Part shown: piece by piece, positions 13,729 to 22,285 of the stretch
Layout of the letters: the number at the start of each line of letters is the position of its first letter
Numbering within the stretch: position 1 is the stretch's first letter
Assembly: GCA_964477485.1 (NCBI GenBank)
Contig: CAYZEE010000004.1
Span: 1-41,314 of the forward strand
Direction of reading: 5' to 3'
Length of the DNA stretch: 41,314 nt
From: CAYZEE01 sp964477485
Lineage (GTDB): Bacteria > Patescibacteriota > Microgenomatia > Levybacterales > UBA12049
Position numbers and translations under genes: made by a program
The notes under the pieces: generated by a model
Databases searched by the model: none
Seen by the model: only the letters and a program-made list of their open reading frames with translations
Told to the model about the DNA's origin: nothing

Positions 13729-15582
13729 TTAGAGTATTTTCTGGGTAATTGGTTTTGTTAGTTTAGCCAATTGCGAAAACCGGAGTTCTTTTAAAAATTC
13801 TTCGAGATTTGCCGTTGCAACGCAAACATAAGAATCCGACCCTCCATAATAAACATAAAGAGTGTTGTCGATAACTACGGCTCCGCAGGGATAAATAACT
13901 CCTGTCTTAAATCCATTGTTTTCGTATGATTCTTCCGGCTCAAGTATCGGAGACTGACTTCGATATAATACCTTTGTAGGATCTGAGAGATCAAGAAGCA
14001 TTGCGCCTATTTTATATTTTCCGCTGTCCTGTTCTCCAACCGACTGATAAATAAGAAGCCAGCCATACTTTGTTTTAACAGGAGGCGCTCCCGCACCAAT
14101 TTTCCTACTGTCCCATTTATCGGGGCGGGGAGAAATTTTATACTTTCCCTCAAGCCAATGTGTACCGTCAAATTCCAGACTATCCACAAAATCAATAAGA
14201 ATATCCGGATAAATCCTATGCATAATTACATATTTCCCTTTTATCTTCTCAGGGAAAATAACTGCACTTTTGTCAACAATACCAGGAGGTGAGATAAGAA
14301 CTGGTTTTTCGAAAAACCAAAGTTTCTGTAAAAAATCCGAAGCGGCAATCGAAGTAAGTGCAATTCGCGGCGGATTCATCCCATCAAATGAAACGTAAGT
14401 AAGATAATATCTGTTATCAATTTTTGTTATTCTTGGATCTTCGCAGCCGCCATATCCTCCGCCCGAAACAAACTTATGCGACACTTCAGATGGTTTTAGA
14501 AACATGGTGGAATTTACGGAGGGATTGTAAATTGGCATATCTAAGCGTTCATCTATATGAATTCCATCAATTGATGATGCATAACCTATAGCGGAGACGT
14601 AATCATACCCTTGAGCTCTATATAATATATGAACCTTGCCTCCATCATATACCGCCGCAGGATTAAAAGTGTTAAACGCCTCCCATTTGTTTTGACTTCT
14701 TGGTGCAATAATAGGGTTTTCCGTCGTTCGTTTGAGTCGAAGCGAGATATCTTTTGAGGAATGTCCGTCGGAAATTTTATGCAAAGCAAAAACTGCGGCA
14801 AATATACCTTTTCCTTCTACCTGTAAATATGATATGAACATACCGTGCAGAAGAACTATCCCTAGAAAATTAATCTCTCCGTTCCATTCTTTCGGTTGTG
14901 ACCACATAGACTCTTTTGCCTGCCATAACACTTCCACTGGATTATCTTTATTAAAGATCACCATATTTGCGAAATATTTGTTACGGTTTTTTGTATGGTA
15001 GATTACCAATATTCCTCTTTCTGTGTGAATAGCGCAGCCGACACTTTCTATTTTTAAGTCCTCCTGATTTTCTATCAAAGGCTTAAGATTTTTCTCCCAG
15101 CGGATAGTATCTCTTGAAAAATTAACCTGAATATTCTCTTTGTTTTTTTGCACGCAGTACATCACCTGCTGGTTATTAAATAGGTAATCTGATACGATAA
15201 TTCCGTTACGATCTTTTGAGATCATGTTTCCTTCATATTTCCAGGAGAATAGGTTATCTGAATAAGCCTTCTCTAGCATAGACCGATTGCCATTGCTCCA
15301 AAGATAGGTAAGGATAAAGTATTTATCATGTTTTGAGATAGAGAAATTGCGTGTGGTTTTTATATCTGCTTTTGTAAAAATGCCTGTTTTAATGAAAACG
15401 TTCTCCTTTTGCTTCTCAAAAGAAAAACCATCGTCGCTTAATGCAGCATGTAGAGTATTTTCCGGATCGTTACTTGAGCGGTAATAAAGATAAACTTTTT
15501 CTTTATACGAAAATACGCCTAAACCGACTATCGAAGATAAATTGCCATTTTCTGTAGAAATTTTTTGGGCAGTAATTTTCAT
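13729..15582 (-). CDS. GH130-type protein with a degenerate N-terminal propeller
   Basis: 617 residues. The C-terminal half (about 275-600) is a complete GH130 domain: F-N-T-F-N-P, Y-R-A-Q-G, G-G-C-E-D-P-R-I-T-K-I near 380, P-E-K-I-K-G-K-Y, A-P-P-V-K-T and Y-Y-G-G-S-D. The N-terminal half looks like a second propeller (repeated Y-x-Y-Y/L-S-D-D-x-x-F-x-W blades) but has no E-D-P-R motif, so it probably binds or scaffolds rather than catalyses. Same architecture as the downstream neighbour, suggesting duplication followed by divergence. The promoter faces the Crp-family gene across a 118-bp regulatory gap. Confidence 0.75.
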   Translation of the reverse strand: MKITAQKISTENGNLSSIVGLGVFSYKEKVYLYYRSSNDPENTLHAALSDDGFSFEKQKENVFIKTGIFTKADIKTTRNFSISKHDKYFILTYLWSNGNRSMLEKAYSDNLFSWKYEGNMISKDRNGIIVSDYLFNNQQVMYCVQKNKENIQVNFSRDTIRWEKNLKPLIENQEDLKIESVGCAIHTERGILVIYHTKNRNKYFANMVIFNKDNPVEVLWQAKESMWSQPKEWNGEINFLGIVLLHGMFISYLQVEGKGIFAAVFALHKISDGHSSKDISLRLKRTTENPIIAPRSQNKWEAFNTFNPAAVYDGGKVHILYRAQGYDYVSAIGYASSIDGIHIDERLDMPIYNPSVNSTMFLKPSEVSHKFVSGGGYGGCEDPRITKIDNRYYLTYVSFDGMNPPRIALTSIAASDFLQKLWFFEKPVLISPPGIVDKSAVIFPEKIKGKYVIMHRIYPDILIDFVDSLEFDGTHWLEGKYKISPRPDKWDSRKIGAGAPPVKTKYGWLLIYQSVGEQDSGKYKIGAMLLDLSDPTKVLYRSQSPILEPEESYENNGFKTGVIYPCGAVVIDNTLYVYYGGSDSYVCVATANLEEFLKELRFSQLAKLTKPITQKIL

Positions 15583-15610
15583 GACCTATTTTTAAAAATT
15601 AAAAAACTCC

Positions 15611-15620
15611 TATATTATAT
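15611..15620 (-). promoter_or_regulatory. -10 element for the GH130 pair
   Basis: On the minus strand TATAAT (within 15611-15620) lies about 30 bases before the ATG at 15582, with AGGAG between. No good -35 match is seen at 16-18 bases, which fits a promoter needing an activator; a Crp-like site sits just upstream at 15647-15662. Confidence 0.4.
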
Positions 15621-15646
15621 TTGTATACCAAAAGAACACTAATTAT

Positions 15647-15662
15647 AGTGAATTTGTTCACA
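15647..15662. promoter_or_regulatory. Crp-like binding site between divergent operons
   Basis: AGTGA-N6-TCACA at 15647-15662 differs by one base from the classical TGTGA-N6-TCACA. It lies in the shared upstream region of the GH130 pair and of the Crp-family gene itself, so the regulator may control both. Confidence 0.55.
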
Positions 15663-15675
15663 AAAAAAGGATACA

Positions 15676-15693
15676 TATTTAGTATACTAAATA
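15676..15693. promoter_or_regulatory. Perfect 18-bp palindrome at the Crp-family gene promoter
   Basis: TATTTAGTATACTAAATA reads the same on both strands and contains TATACT, a likely -10 box, ending 12 bases before the ATG at 15701. A dyad over the -10 box suggests repression, either autoregulation or a second regulator. Confidence 0.55.
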
Positions 15694-15700
15694 ATAGGGT

Positions 15701-16372
15701 ATGGATAGCAAGATTTCTGAATTCTTGAATAAATATCCAATTCATGACTTTGGAAAAAAACAAATAATTCTAGTTCCAGAAAACGAGGAAAGACAGGTTT
15801 TTTTCATTAAATCAGGTTTTGTTCGGGCGCACACTATTACAGAAAATGGCGATGAATTTTCCGTTATGCTCTTAGGTCCGGGAATGTATTTTCCGCTGCT
15901 TTGGTATCTGCCTGATGCGATATATAAAAAGAAAATATTAACAAAATACTATTATAGCTCGCTAACAAAAACCAGGATGGTCATAATTGATCATGTCGGT
16001 TTTATTGACTTTTTAAAATCCAATCCGGAACCGGCAAATGAGCTATCAGATAAATATTATGAATTTATCAAGGAGCTTTTATCAAAATTAGAGTTTATGA
16101 GTTACACGCATTCAGCATATAAAAAAGTTTGTTATTTTTTACTTTTTCTTTCTCAAAAATTTGGATTTCCGACTAATGCCGGTATCGAAATTGCTGTCCC
16201 TTTAACGAATAAAGAATTTGCTACTTTTGTTGGTTTATCAAGAGAATCGGTTAACCATCAGCTTTCGCTTTTGAGGGAAAAAGATATCATAGAGAGGATT
16301 CGTTCATCAATATCCATTAAGAACAGCAGATCTCTTGAGGAGGAACTAACAGAGGATAGTAATTGGAGGTGA
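15701..16372 (+). CDS. Crp/Fnr family transcriptional regulator
   Basis: 223 residues: a cyclic-nucleotide-binding-type beta roll (about 12-110, with F-F-I-K-S-G-F-V-R and L-G-P-G-M-Y-F), a dimer helix (about 115-145), and a Crp-type helix-turn-helix with N-K-E-F-A-T-F-V-G-L-S-R-E-S-V-N-H-Q-L-S-L-L (about 168-190). The cAMP-binding G-E and R-S/T-A motifs are absent, and there is one Cys (in K-K-V-C-Y-F), so neither cAMP sensing nor an Fnr-type iron-sulfur cluster is supported; the ligand is unknown. It heads an operon with two small membrane proteins, a proton-ATPase-like pump and cytochrome b. Confidence 0.88.
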   Translation: MDSKISEFLNKYPIHDFGKKQIILVPENEERQVFFIKSGFVRAHTITENGDEFSVMLLGPGMYFPLLWYLPDAIYKKKILTKYYYSSLTKTRMVIIDHVGFIDFLKSNPEPANELSDKYYEFIKELLSKLEFMSYTHSAYKKVCYFLLFLSQKFGFPTNAGIEIAVPLTNKEFATFVGLSRESVNHQLSLLREKDIIERIRSSISIKNSRSLEEELTEDSNWR

Positions 16373-16378
16373 TAGAAT

Positions 16379-16573
16379 TTGCCTCAAAGAGCATATTTAA
16401 AAATATCGGGAACAATCTTTTTTGTTGTCGGATTCGCGCATTTAGTCCGTCTTATAAGCGGTTGGGTAATCGTGATCGACGGGTGGAATATTCCTATGTG
16501 GATTAGCATTGTCGGAGTTTTAGGCGCTTGGTATCTGTCATATAGCGCGTTCACGCTTTTTTCGAAAAAGTAA
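16379..16573 (+). CDS. Small two-span membrane protein (64 aa)
   Basis: Starts at TTG 16379, chosen because a strong GGAGGTGA lies 7 bases before it, overlapping the end of the regulator gene. Two hydrophobic segments (about 9-30 and 40-60) flank an I-D-G-W-N-I-P-M-W loop. The pattern resembles small conserved membrane proteins common in Patescibacteria, with no known role. Co-transcription with the Crp-family gene is very likely. Confidence 0.6.
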   Translation: MPQRAYLKISGTIFFVVGFAHLVRLISGWVIVIDGWNIPMWISIVGVLGAWYLSYSAFTLFSKK

Positions 16574-16598
16574 ACTAAGAAAAGAGGGAGGTGGGAAT

Positions 16599-16838
16599 AT
16601 GAAAGATGTGCAAAGAGCTGCCTTAACAGGTGGTATTGTTTGGGGAGCTACCCTGTTTTTAACAACTATCTTATCTGTTTATACGGGTTACTGTAAGGCC
16701 TTTCTTGATATTTGGATCAGCGTTTATCCGGGTTTTAATATAAGTCTTTTTGGAAGTGTTATTGGTTTGGTTTATGGATTTCTTGATATGTTCATTGGAA
16801 TCTATATTATTGCCTGGGTATACAGAAAGTTGGGATAG
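16599..16838 (+). CDS. Small membrane protein (79 aa)
   Basis: ATG 16599 preceded by GGGAGGTGGG 5-6 bases upstream. Residues begin M-K-D-V-Q-R-A-A-L-T-G-G-I and form two membrane spans (about 9-30 and 48-75), with Y-P-G-F-N between and a glycine-rich G-S-V-I-G-L-V-Y-G-F. Related small proteins are found next to transport genes in many bacteria; no function is known. Third gene of the Crp-led operon, 28 bases before the P-type ATPase. Confidence 0.6.
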   Translation: MKDVQRAALTGGIVWGATLFLTTILSVYTGYCKAFLDIWISVYPGFNISLFGSVIGLVYGFLDMFIGIYIIAWVYRKLG

Positions 16839-16866
16839 TTCTAAAAACGTGTCTTAATTCTGCTCT

Positions 16867-19242
16867 ATGGACAATAAAAATGATATTGTGCACTCAGGTT
16901 TGTCTTCGGCTCAAGCCGATTTATTGCTAAAAAAGGATGGCTTAAATGAAATACCGGAGAAGCGTGTAAGTCTTTTCTCTAAAATCTTTAAAAATATTAT
17001 TTCTCCCATTTCTTTAATGCTTTTTTTTGCTTCTGGACTGTCTTTTGTTTTAGGTAAAAGCTTCGACGGATATTTCATTATTATTCTTCTAATTCTCAAT
17101 ATGACCATCACTCTCTGGCAGGAAAATAAAGCCGATAACGCCATTAAAAAACTCAATGAAAATTTAGAGCAGAAGATTAAAGCATTGCGGGACGGTAAAT
17201 GGCAATATATTGGTTCCAAATTTTTGGTTCCGGGCGATATTATCCAGCTTGCAGGAGGAGAAGTTATTCCCGCAGATGGAAAAATCATAGAGGCAAACCA
17301 CGTTTCAGTGAACGAGGCGGCCATAACAGGAGAGTCGTTACCAAAGGACAAAAAAGAACAAGAATCTGTCTTCTCGGGATCATTTATTGCAGCCGGAATA
17401 GCGGTAATTGAAATTGCCGAAACAGGAGGTCGTACTCGTTTTGGAAAGACACTTTTTTCAGTTGAGCGGGTTAGAAAACAAAGTATGCTTGAAAAAGATG
17501 TCCTTAGTATTTCGCAGTTTCTTACAATTCTAAGTTTGATTGCCGTAGCTATTCTAACGACTATTTTCTTACTAAACAAAGCTCCGTTTTTTGAACTCTT
17601 AACTCTAGATTTAAGCCTAATTATTGCGGGTATTCCAATCAGCCTTCCAACAGTTATGACCCTTATTATTGAGTTTGGTGTTTTGGCCCTGGCAAAAAAA
17701 AATGTTATTGTCCGCCGATTGTCGGCATTGGAAGATTTAGCAAATGTTAACTTTTTATTAACTGATAAAACAGGAACGCTTACAAAAAATAAAATAACCG
17801 TACAGGATGTATATGCCTATGACGGATTTACGCACAATGATGTGCTTTCATATGCAAACATGCTTGCTTTATCGGAAAGCCACAACCCGATTGATGAGGC
17901 AATTGTAGAAAAAGCACAAGAGCTTCATCTTACTGTGCCCTCCTTTATTAAGATTGACTTTATCCCTGCAGATTCCACACGCAAAAGAAGCACTATTGTT
18001 ATTAAAAAAGATAATAAAGATATGGCAATTGCCGTCGGCGCTCCTCAAATTATTGAGTCATTCTGTCTTTTAAATGAAGAGGCACGTGGGAAATTCGAGC
18101 GCGAAGTAAATACCCTTGCAAAAGGAGGCTATCGTACATTGGCTGTTAGCGTAGCAGAGGGATATAAGGAGGAAAATATGAAGATTGTTGGCTTACTTGC
18201 TTTATCCGATACTCTTAGGACAGATGCAAAATCGGTTGTGCAGTTTTTGGAGGAAAATGGCATCGGAGTGTCAATGGTGACAGGAGACAACAGGGCAATT
18301 GCAGAGAATATCGCCAGGCAACTGGCGCTTGATAATGGAAATGTAGTAACTAAGGATACCTTATCTGCTATGAGTTGGGATAGTATTGATGCTCTATTTT
18401 TCCAAAAAACCGGAGCGTTTGCCGAAATATTACCTGAGGATAAATTTTATCTTGTGGAACAAGCTAAAAAGTTTTTTGTTGTTGCTTCAAATGGAGACGG
18501 CATAAACGATCTGCCTGCTATTAAAGCGGCAAACGTTGGAATCGCTGTCAAAAACGCCGTAACCGCGCTTAAAACGACCGCAGATATTGTTCTTCTCTCA
18601 GAAGGTATCAGCGTAATCCGGGATGCAATTATCGAAAGCAGAAAAATTTTTGCCAGGCTCTATACCTATTCGCTATACCGTATTTCTGAAAGCCTAAGGC
18701 TTATCGTAACAATTACTATACTTGGTATTTTATACAAGTTATATCCTCTTACTCCTCTTCAGATTATTGTCATAGCGCTTCTTAATGATATTCCTATTAT
18801 TTCTCTTGCATATGATCACGTAAAAATTGCTACAAGCCCTGCAAAAATTAATTCCAAAAAACGGTTTAGCTTAAGTTCTTTGTACGGTTTGGCAGGGATT
18901 TTAAACAGCCTTATTCTGTTTTTTATAATTCTAAACCTTCTTCATCTGGATTGGGGTATGATTCAAACGATTTATTTTCTAAAACTCACAGTTTCGGGGC
19001 ATATGCTTATTTATGTTTCTCATACCAAAGAGCATTGGTGGAAGTTCTTGCCAAGCAAAGAAGTCATTTGGGCAACAACCCTTACCCAGATTTTTGCGTC
19101 TCTCCTTGCCTTTACAGGTTTTCTTATGCCGGGAAAAATCTCATTTTTTGCAATTGTATTTGTCTGGGTATGGGCATTTTTCTGGATGCAGATAAGTGAG
19201 ATAATGAAAACAGCATACGCAAAATTTAATAAAAGTATATAA
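16867..19242 (+). CDS. P-type ATPase of the plasma-membrane proton pump (P3A) type
   Basis: 791 residues. Motifs in order: T-G-E-S-L-P in the actuator (about 155), helix 4 I-A-G-I-P-I-S-L-P-T-V-M (about 262), which fits P3A proton pumps rather than Ca2+ or Mg2+ pumps, R-R-L-S-A-L-E-D-L-A, phosphorylation site D-K-T-G-T-L-T with Asp300, a G-A-P-Q nucleotide motif, and N-G-D-G-I-N-D-L-P (about 538). The family exports H+ at the cost of ATP and builds membrane potential. Eight bases separate it from the cytochrome b gene, so an energetic link is likely. Ion specificity is inferred from helix 4 only. Confidence 0.82.
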   Translation: MDNKNDIVHSGLSSAQADLLLKKDGLNEIPEKRVSLFSKIFKNIISPISLMLFFASGLSFVLGKSFDGYFIIILLILNMTITLWQENKADNAIKKLNENLEQKIKALRDGKWQYIGSKFLVPGDIIQLAGGEVIPADGKIIEANHVSVNEAAITGESLPKDKKEQESVFSGSFIAAGIAVIEIAETGGRTRFGKTLFSVERVRKQSMLEKDVLSISQFLTILSLIAVAILTTIFLLNKAPFFELLTLDLSLIIAGIPISLPTVMTLIIEFGVLALAKKNVIVRRLSALEDLANVNFLLTDKTGTLTKNKITVQDVYAYDGFTHNDVLSYANMLALSESHNPIDEAIVEKAQELHLTVPSFIKIDFIPADSTRKRSTIVIKKDNKDMAIAVGAPQIIESFCLLNEEARGKFEREVNTLAKGGYRTLAVSVAEGYKEENMKIVGLLALSDTLRTDAKSVVQFLEENGIGVSMVTGDNRAIAENIARQLALDNGNVVTKDTLSAMSWDSIDALFFQKTGAFAEILPEDKFYLVEQAKKFFVVASNGDGINDLPAIKAANVGIAVKNAVTALKTTADIVLLSEGISVIRDAIIESRKIFARLYTYSLYRISESLRLIVTITILGILYKLYPLTPLQIIVIALLNDIPIISLAYDHVKIATSPAKINSKKRFSLSSLYGLAGILNSLILFFIILNLLHLDWGMIQTIYFLKLTVSGHMLIYVSHTKEHWWKFLPSKEVIWATTLTQIFASLLAFTGFLMPGKISFFAIVFVWVWAFFWMQISEIMKTAYAKFNKSI

Positions 19243-19249
19243 TAAAATT

Positions 19250-20650
19250 ATGGCAGAAGATAATAACGGACTTGTAAAACTTTTCAAAACCGTGATGATA
19301 AGCGAAGTCCCCTCTTATGCGAATAAGATTTTCTACTCTCTCGGTTTTCTTTCAATGACATCCCTCTTTATGCTTATTGTATCCGGTCTTATCCTTGTTT
19401 TCTTCGGTCCTAACTGGTGGCTTACTACATCCGCGGGTACGTTTGTCAGAAGCATTCATTTGTGGTCTGCTCAGGCGTTTGTCTTTTTCATGATACTCCA
19501 CGTTCTTATTGTTTTTCTTACCTCAGGATATAAACCTCCGCGGACATTTACTTGGATATTTGGTTCTCTTATGTTTTTCCTTGCCCTTTTTGAAGCGGAA
19601 TTCGGTTATGTCTTAAGAAATGATTTTTCATCGGAGTGGAGGAGTCTTCAGGGGGCAGATCTCTATAACGGCTCGGGTCTTGGAATAATTATTAATAATT
19701 TAAATTATGCGCAAATCTACGGCATCCATGTTATTGTTATTCCATTTATTATTTTAGCACTTCTATTTTTGCACTACGGTCTGGTTCGAGTTCGCGGAAT
19801 TGCAAAACCCTATAAGAAAGATTTTAGCTATAGAACCGTTAAGGCCAATCATTCTATTCTTTTTATTAGAGGCTCTGCTTTAATACTTATTATTGTAGTT
19901 TTGGCAGTCATTTTCCCATCCCCTCTTATTTCACCGGTTACGATAAAACAGGTTGCGGAGGAAGATCCTCCTCTTATGGCAAAAACTTTAATGAGCGAGC
20001 TTGATCATAGTTCGGATACTGCCACATATATGGACAATATTGATCCTTATAAATTTGATACAAAAAAAGTATTTGTTGAAATACCTTATGGTCAATATAT
20101 TAAAACCGGCCAGTATAATATAAATATGCTTGCCTATTTCAATAAGGAAGATAAGGTAACTCAAAATAATAATCTTAAAAATGCCCCAGACTATTTTGAT
20201 AAAAACGGACGGCTTACTACTTTACCAAATACAAATCCCGTAATTCCACTGATAAGCTCTCTGGTAATTATGGGACAAAGCGGACTTTACGAGGCATCTC
20301 TTAAAAATGAAACGGAAGCAGGTAATAAAACATATGTACTTCGTTTTCTCTCAGATACTGGAGTTCTGGAGGATAAGGCGGACAAACTTAGAATCACAAC
20401 TGAACAATACGGTATGCTTAGGGAGGAAAAAGGATCTCTTCCAGCCGGAGCCTGGTGGCTTGCGCCTCTTGGGCTTATGGATAATACGATTTTAAAAAAT
20501 GATGATAATCAAGACAAAGATGGTGCAGAAATCTTAGGACTTTTTATGCTTTTGCTTATAGCTTTCCCCTATATCCCTCTATTGAATCAAATTCCTGACA
20601 AATTGGGGATATATAAGTTTATTTGGAAAGATAAAACCCTACTTCGCTGA
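19250..20650 (+). CDS. b-type cytochrome (cytochrome b/b6 N-terminal domain) with extra outer domain
   Basis: 466 residues. Residues 25-200 are a four-helix cytochrome b core. Both bis-His haem pairs are present: His70 and His84 in helix B, His160 and His175 in helix D. The 14-residue spacing of the second pair is that of cytochrome b6. The quinone-site P-E-W-Y region of the C-terminal domain is missing; instead residues 225-435 form a hydrophilic domain, with a last membrane span near 436-455. No Rieske or cytochrome c gene is nearby. It would carry electrons between quinone and an unknown partner. Overlaps the convergent gene by 12 bases. Confidence 0.8.
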   Translation: MAEDNNGLVKLFKTVMISEVPSYANKIFYSLGFLSMTSLFMLIVSGLILVFFGPNWWLTTSAGTFVRSIHLWSAQAFVFFMILHVLIVFLTSGYKPPRTFTWIFGSLMFFLALFEAEFGYVLRNDFSSEWRSLQGADLYNGSGLGIIINNLNYAQIYGIHVIVIPFIILALLFLHYGLVRVRGIAKPYKKDFSYRTVKANHSILFIRGSALILIIVVLAVIFPSPLISPVTIKQVAEEDPPLMAKTLMSELDHSSDTATYMDNIDPYKFDTKKVFVEIPYGQYIKTGQYNINMLAYFNKEDKVTQNNNLKNAPDYFDKNGRLTTLPNTNPVIPLISSLVIMGQSGLYEASLKNETEAGNKTYVLRFLSDTGVLEDKADKLRITTEQYGMLREEKGSLPAGAWWLAPLGLMDNTILKNDDNQDKDGAEILGLFMLLLIAFPYIPLLNQIPDKLGIYKFIWKDKTLLR

Positions 20651-21436
20651 CTCGCTTGAGGTTGAGGGTTGATTACTACCTCCTAGGATTACAACTCTAA
20701 AATCCACACGCATTTGAGAAATGTCGTTTCTAATCCCCGCAAAACTGGTTCGTACACTTGCTAAGTCCTTGCGAACCTGTGTAAATACAGAGTTTGGGTC
20801 GGTAGTAGTTGCTGATACGGCTTGAACTTCTGTTTTATCAGTCGAAAGAGTACTGGTAATAGTTTGCAGACGATTATCAATATCATTTAGAAGAGATTGG
20901 AGAGATGAAACATCTTTGCCCTGAGATTTTAATGTATTTATAATATTTTGAATTTGCGGAGTGATTGCCTGTAGATTTTGAGTCAAACTTTGTAGATTAT
21001 TAATAATTATCATAAGCCTTGTTTTTGGGACAAACATTTTATAAATATAGTAGCTGGTTATAATTTGCTTAGCGTCAGTTTTTGCAGTATTAAGATCGGT
21101 ATCTGCGTCAACCTTTGCCTTAAGAGCGGTTAAGCCGTTAATGTCGGTTTGTATGTCGGATGATAAAGATGTCTTATCGTCCGAGGATAACCTTTGGTCT
21201 GTCTGGATGCGGGACAGAAGCCTATCTAATTCATTTATTCTATCTACGATCATTCTATCTGCTCTTTGCTTAACTGCTGTAAGTCTTTCTCCCTGATTTG
21301 CCGCAGAAATACTTGCGCGTTTTTCCAAATGATTTGCCTGATTCCGCAGTCTTTCTATTCCAAATTGGGCTTGAACCGACGTCACTATCATAAGCCCTGC
21401 GACCACTGTTATAAAAATGATTAAGTATTTATTCAT
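20639..21436 (-). CDS. Exported coiled-coil protein
   Basis: 265 residues. A signal peptide (1-23, ending V-Q-A-Q) is followed by long Gln/Asp/Leu-rich helices with heptad-like spacing (about 25-235), including N-L-Q-S-L-T-Q-N-L-Q and repeated L-x-x-D-I/V, then a short Ser-rich tail. No catalytic motif. Similar proteins in Patescibacteria are presumed envelope proteins. Its start overlaps the stop of the upstream membrane protein gene by 4 bases, so the two are translated together. It converges on and overlaps the cytochrome b gene by 12 bases. Confidence 0.6.
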   Translation of the reverse strand: MNKYLIIFITVVAGLMIVTSVQAQFGIERLRNQANHLEKRASISAANQGERLTAVKQRADRMIVDRINELDRLLSRIQTDQRLSSDDKTSLSSDIQTDINGLTALKAKVDADTDLNTAKTDAKQIITSYYIYKMFVPKTRLMIIINNLQSLTQNLQAITPQIQNIINTLKSQGKDVSSLQSLLNDIDNRLQTITSTLSTDKTEVQAVSATTTDPNSVFTQVRKDLASVRTSFAGIRNDISQMRVDFRVVILGGSNQPSTSSESAK

Positions 21437-21729
21437 AAGTTGTTAATACTACTTGTATTATCACTGGAAACATTTGTTTCTGACTGATCGATGGATTGCA
21501 AATCTTTATCTACTTGATCAAGTTGTGATTGGATATTTGCATCAGTTTGCTCAAGTGCCTGGTCTACGTTTTGTGTGGTTATAGGTTTTTGAAGCGGAGC
21601 AGCAGCTTGCGGGGTATTTTGCACCGGTTGATTAATTGTTTTTTGAGATCCTCCTCGAGTTAGAAGAAGAACAGCGGCAATTATTAGCACCAAAACAATT
21701 ATTCCCGGTGTCAGATATCTCTTCCACAT
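21433..21729 (-). CDS. Membrane-anchored Gln/Asp-rich protein
   Basis: About 98 residues from the ATG at 21729. An earlier TTG at 21771 is rejected because it is the first base of a TTGACA -35 box. One membrane span (about 6-24, I-I-V-L-V-L-I-I-A-A-V-L-L-L) is followed by a hydrophilic, Gln-, Asp- and Thr-rich region with coiled-coil-like spacing. It is co-translated with the exported coiled-coil protein downstream. Function unknown; likely an envelope component. Confidence 0.6.
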   Translation of the reverse strand: MWKRYLTPGIIVLVLIIAAVLLLTRGGSQKTINQPVQNTPQAAAPLQKPITTQNVDQALEQTDANIQSQLDQVDKDLQSIDQSETNVSSDNTSSINNL

Positions 21730-21742
21730 ACCAATAGCTAAT

Positions 21743-21771
21743 ATTATTTCCAATCTGGCAGGTTTTGTCAA
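21743..21771 (-). promoter_or_regulatory. Promoter for the two coiled envelope proteins
   Basis: On the minus strand, TTGACA (21771-21766), a 17-base spacer and AATAAT (21748-21743), 13 bases before the ATG at 21729. It rules out the upstream TTG as a start. Confidence 0.65.
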
Positions 21772-21783
21772 GTACTCGGAATA

Positions 21784-21812
21784 TTGACAAAAGTTAAATA
21801 AAGTTCTATCTT
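21784..21812 (+). promoter_or_regulatory. Promoter of the Ni-SOD operon
   Basis: TTGACA (21784-21789), 17-base spacer, TATCTT (21807-21812), 14 bases before the ATG at 21827. It lies 13 bases from the divergent promoter at 21743-21771, so the two operons share a compact control region. Confidence 0.55.
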
Positions 21813-21826
21813 ATAAATGCTTATAG

Positions 21827-22285
21827 ATGAATGTGAAGGACAAGTTTCTGAATATTATTTTGAAAATTATTCCAACGAAAATAGCTTATGCGCATTGTGA
21901 TGTGCCTTGTGGAATTTATGATCCTAAGCCAGCTCAAATTGCAGCAGCAACAGTTCTTAAAATGGTACAAAAGATAAATGATTTACCAAAAGAAAGCCTG
22001 ACCGTTGAAGATAGAAATGCATTTGTTAGGATGGTCTGGACAAAAGAAGAACATGCAAGAAAATGCAAAGAAGAACTTCTTATACTTTGGACTGATTACT
22101 TTAAATCTGAACATATTTCGTTATTTCCAAATCTTCATGAAATTTTTTGGAAAGCGACAAAACTTTGCTCCAAGAACAAACAAAGTGTTGACGTAAAAGC
22201 AGCTGAGGAATTGGTAAGAATGGTTAATGAAATAGCAGAAATGTTTAAGAAGGCAGAAGAAGTCAAGACAAAAGCAGCAAAATAG
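21827..22285 (+). CDS. sodN: Nickel superoxide dismutase precursor
   Basis: 152 residues. The nickel hook H-C-D-V-P-C-G-I-Y-D-P lies at 23-33: His23, Cys24 and Cys28 are the Ni ligands after cleavage and Tyr31 is the conserved active-site tyrosine. Residues 1-22 are a propeptide with a hydrophobic, basic start and A-Y-A just before the hook; it must be removed to free the His amino group. The rest (34-150) is the four-helix bundle of the family, which forms hexamers and converts superoxide to oxygen and peroxide. The TAG stop overlaps the GTG start of the next gene, its maturation peptidase. Confidence 0.95.
   Translation: MNVKDKFLNIILKIIPTKIAYAHCDVPCGIYDPKPAQIAAATVLKMVQKINDLPKESLTVEDRNAFVRMVWTKEEHARKCKEELLILWTDYFKSEHISLFPNLHEIFWKATKLCSKNKQSVDVKAAEELVRMVNEIAEMFKKAEEVKTKAAK

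Noticed and set aside
16911..17579. Open frame of 222 codons opposite the P3A-type ATPase
   Set aside because: Antisense shadow of a well-supported ATPase gene; no start signal and no motif.
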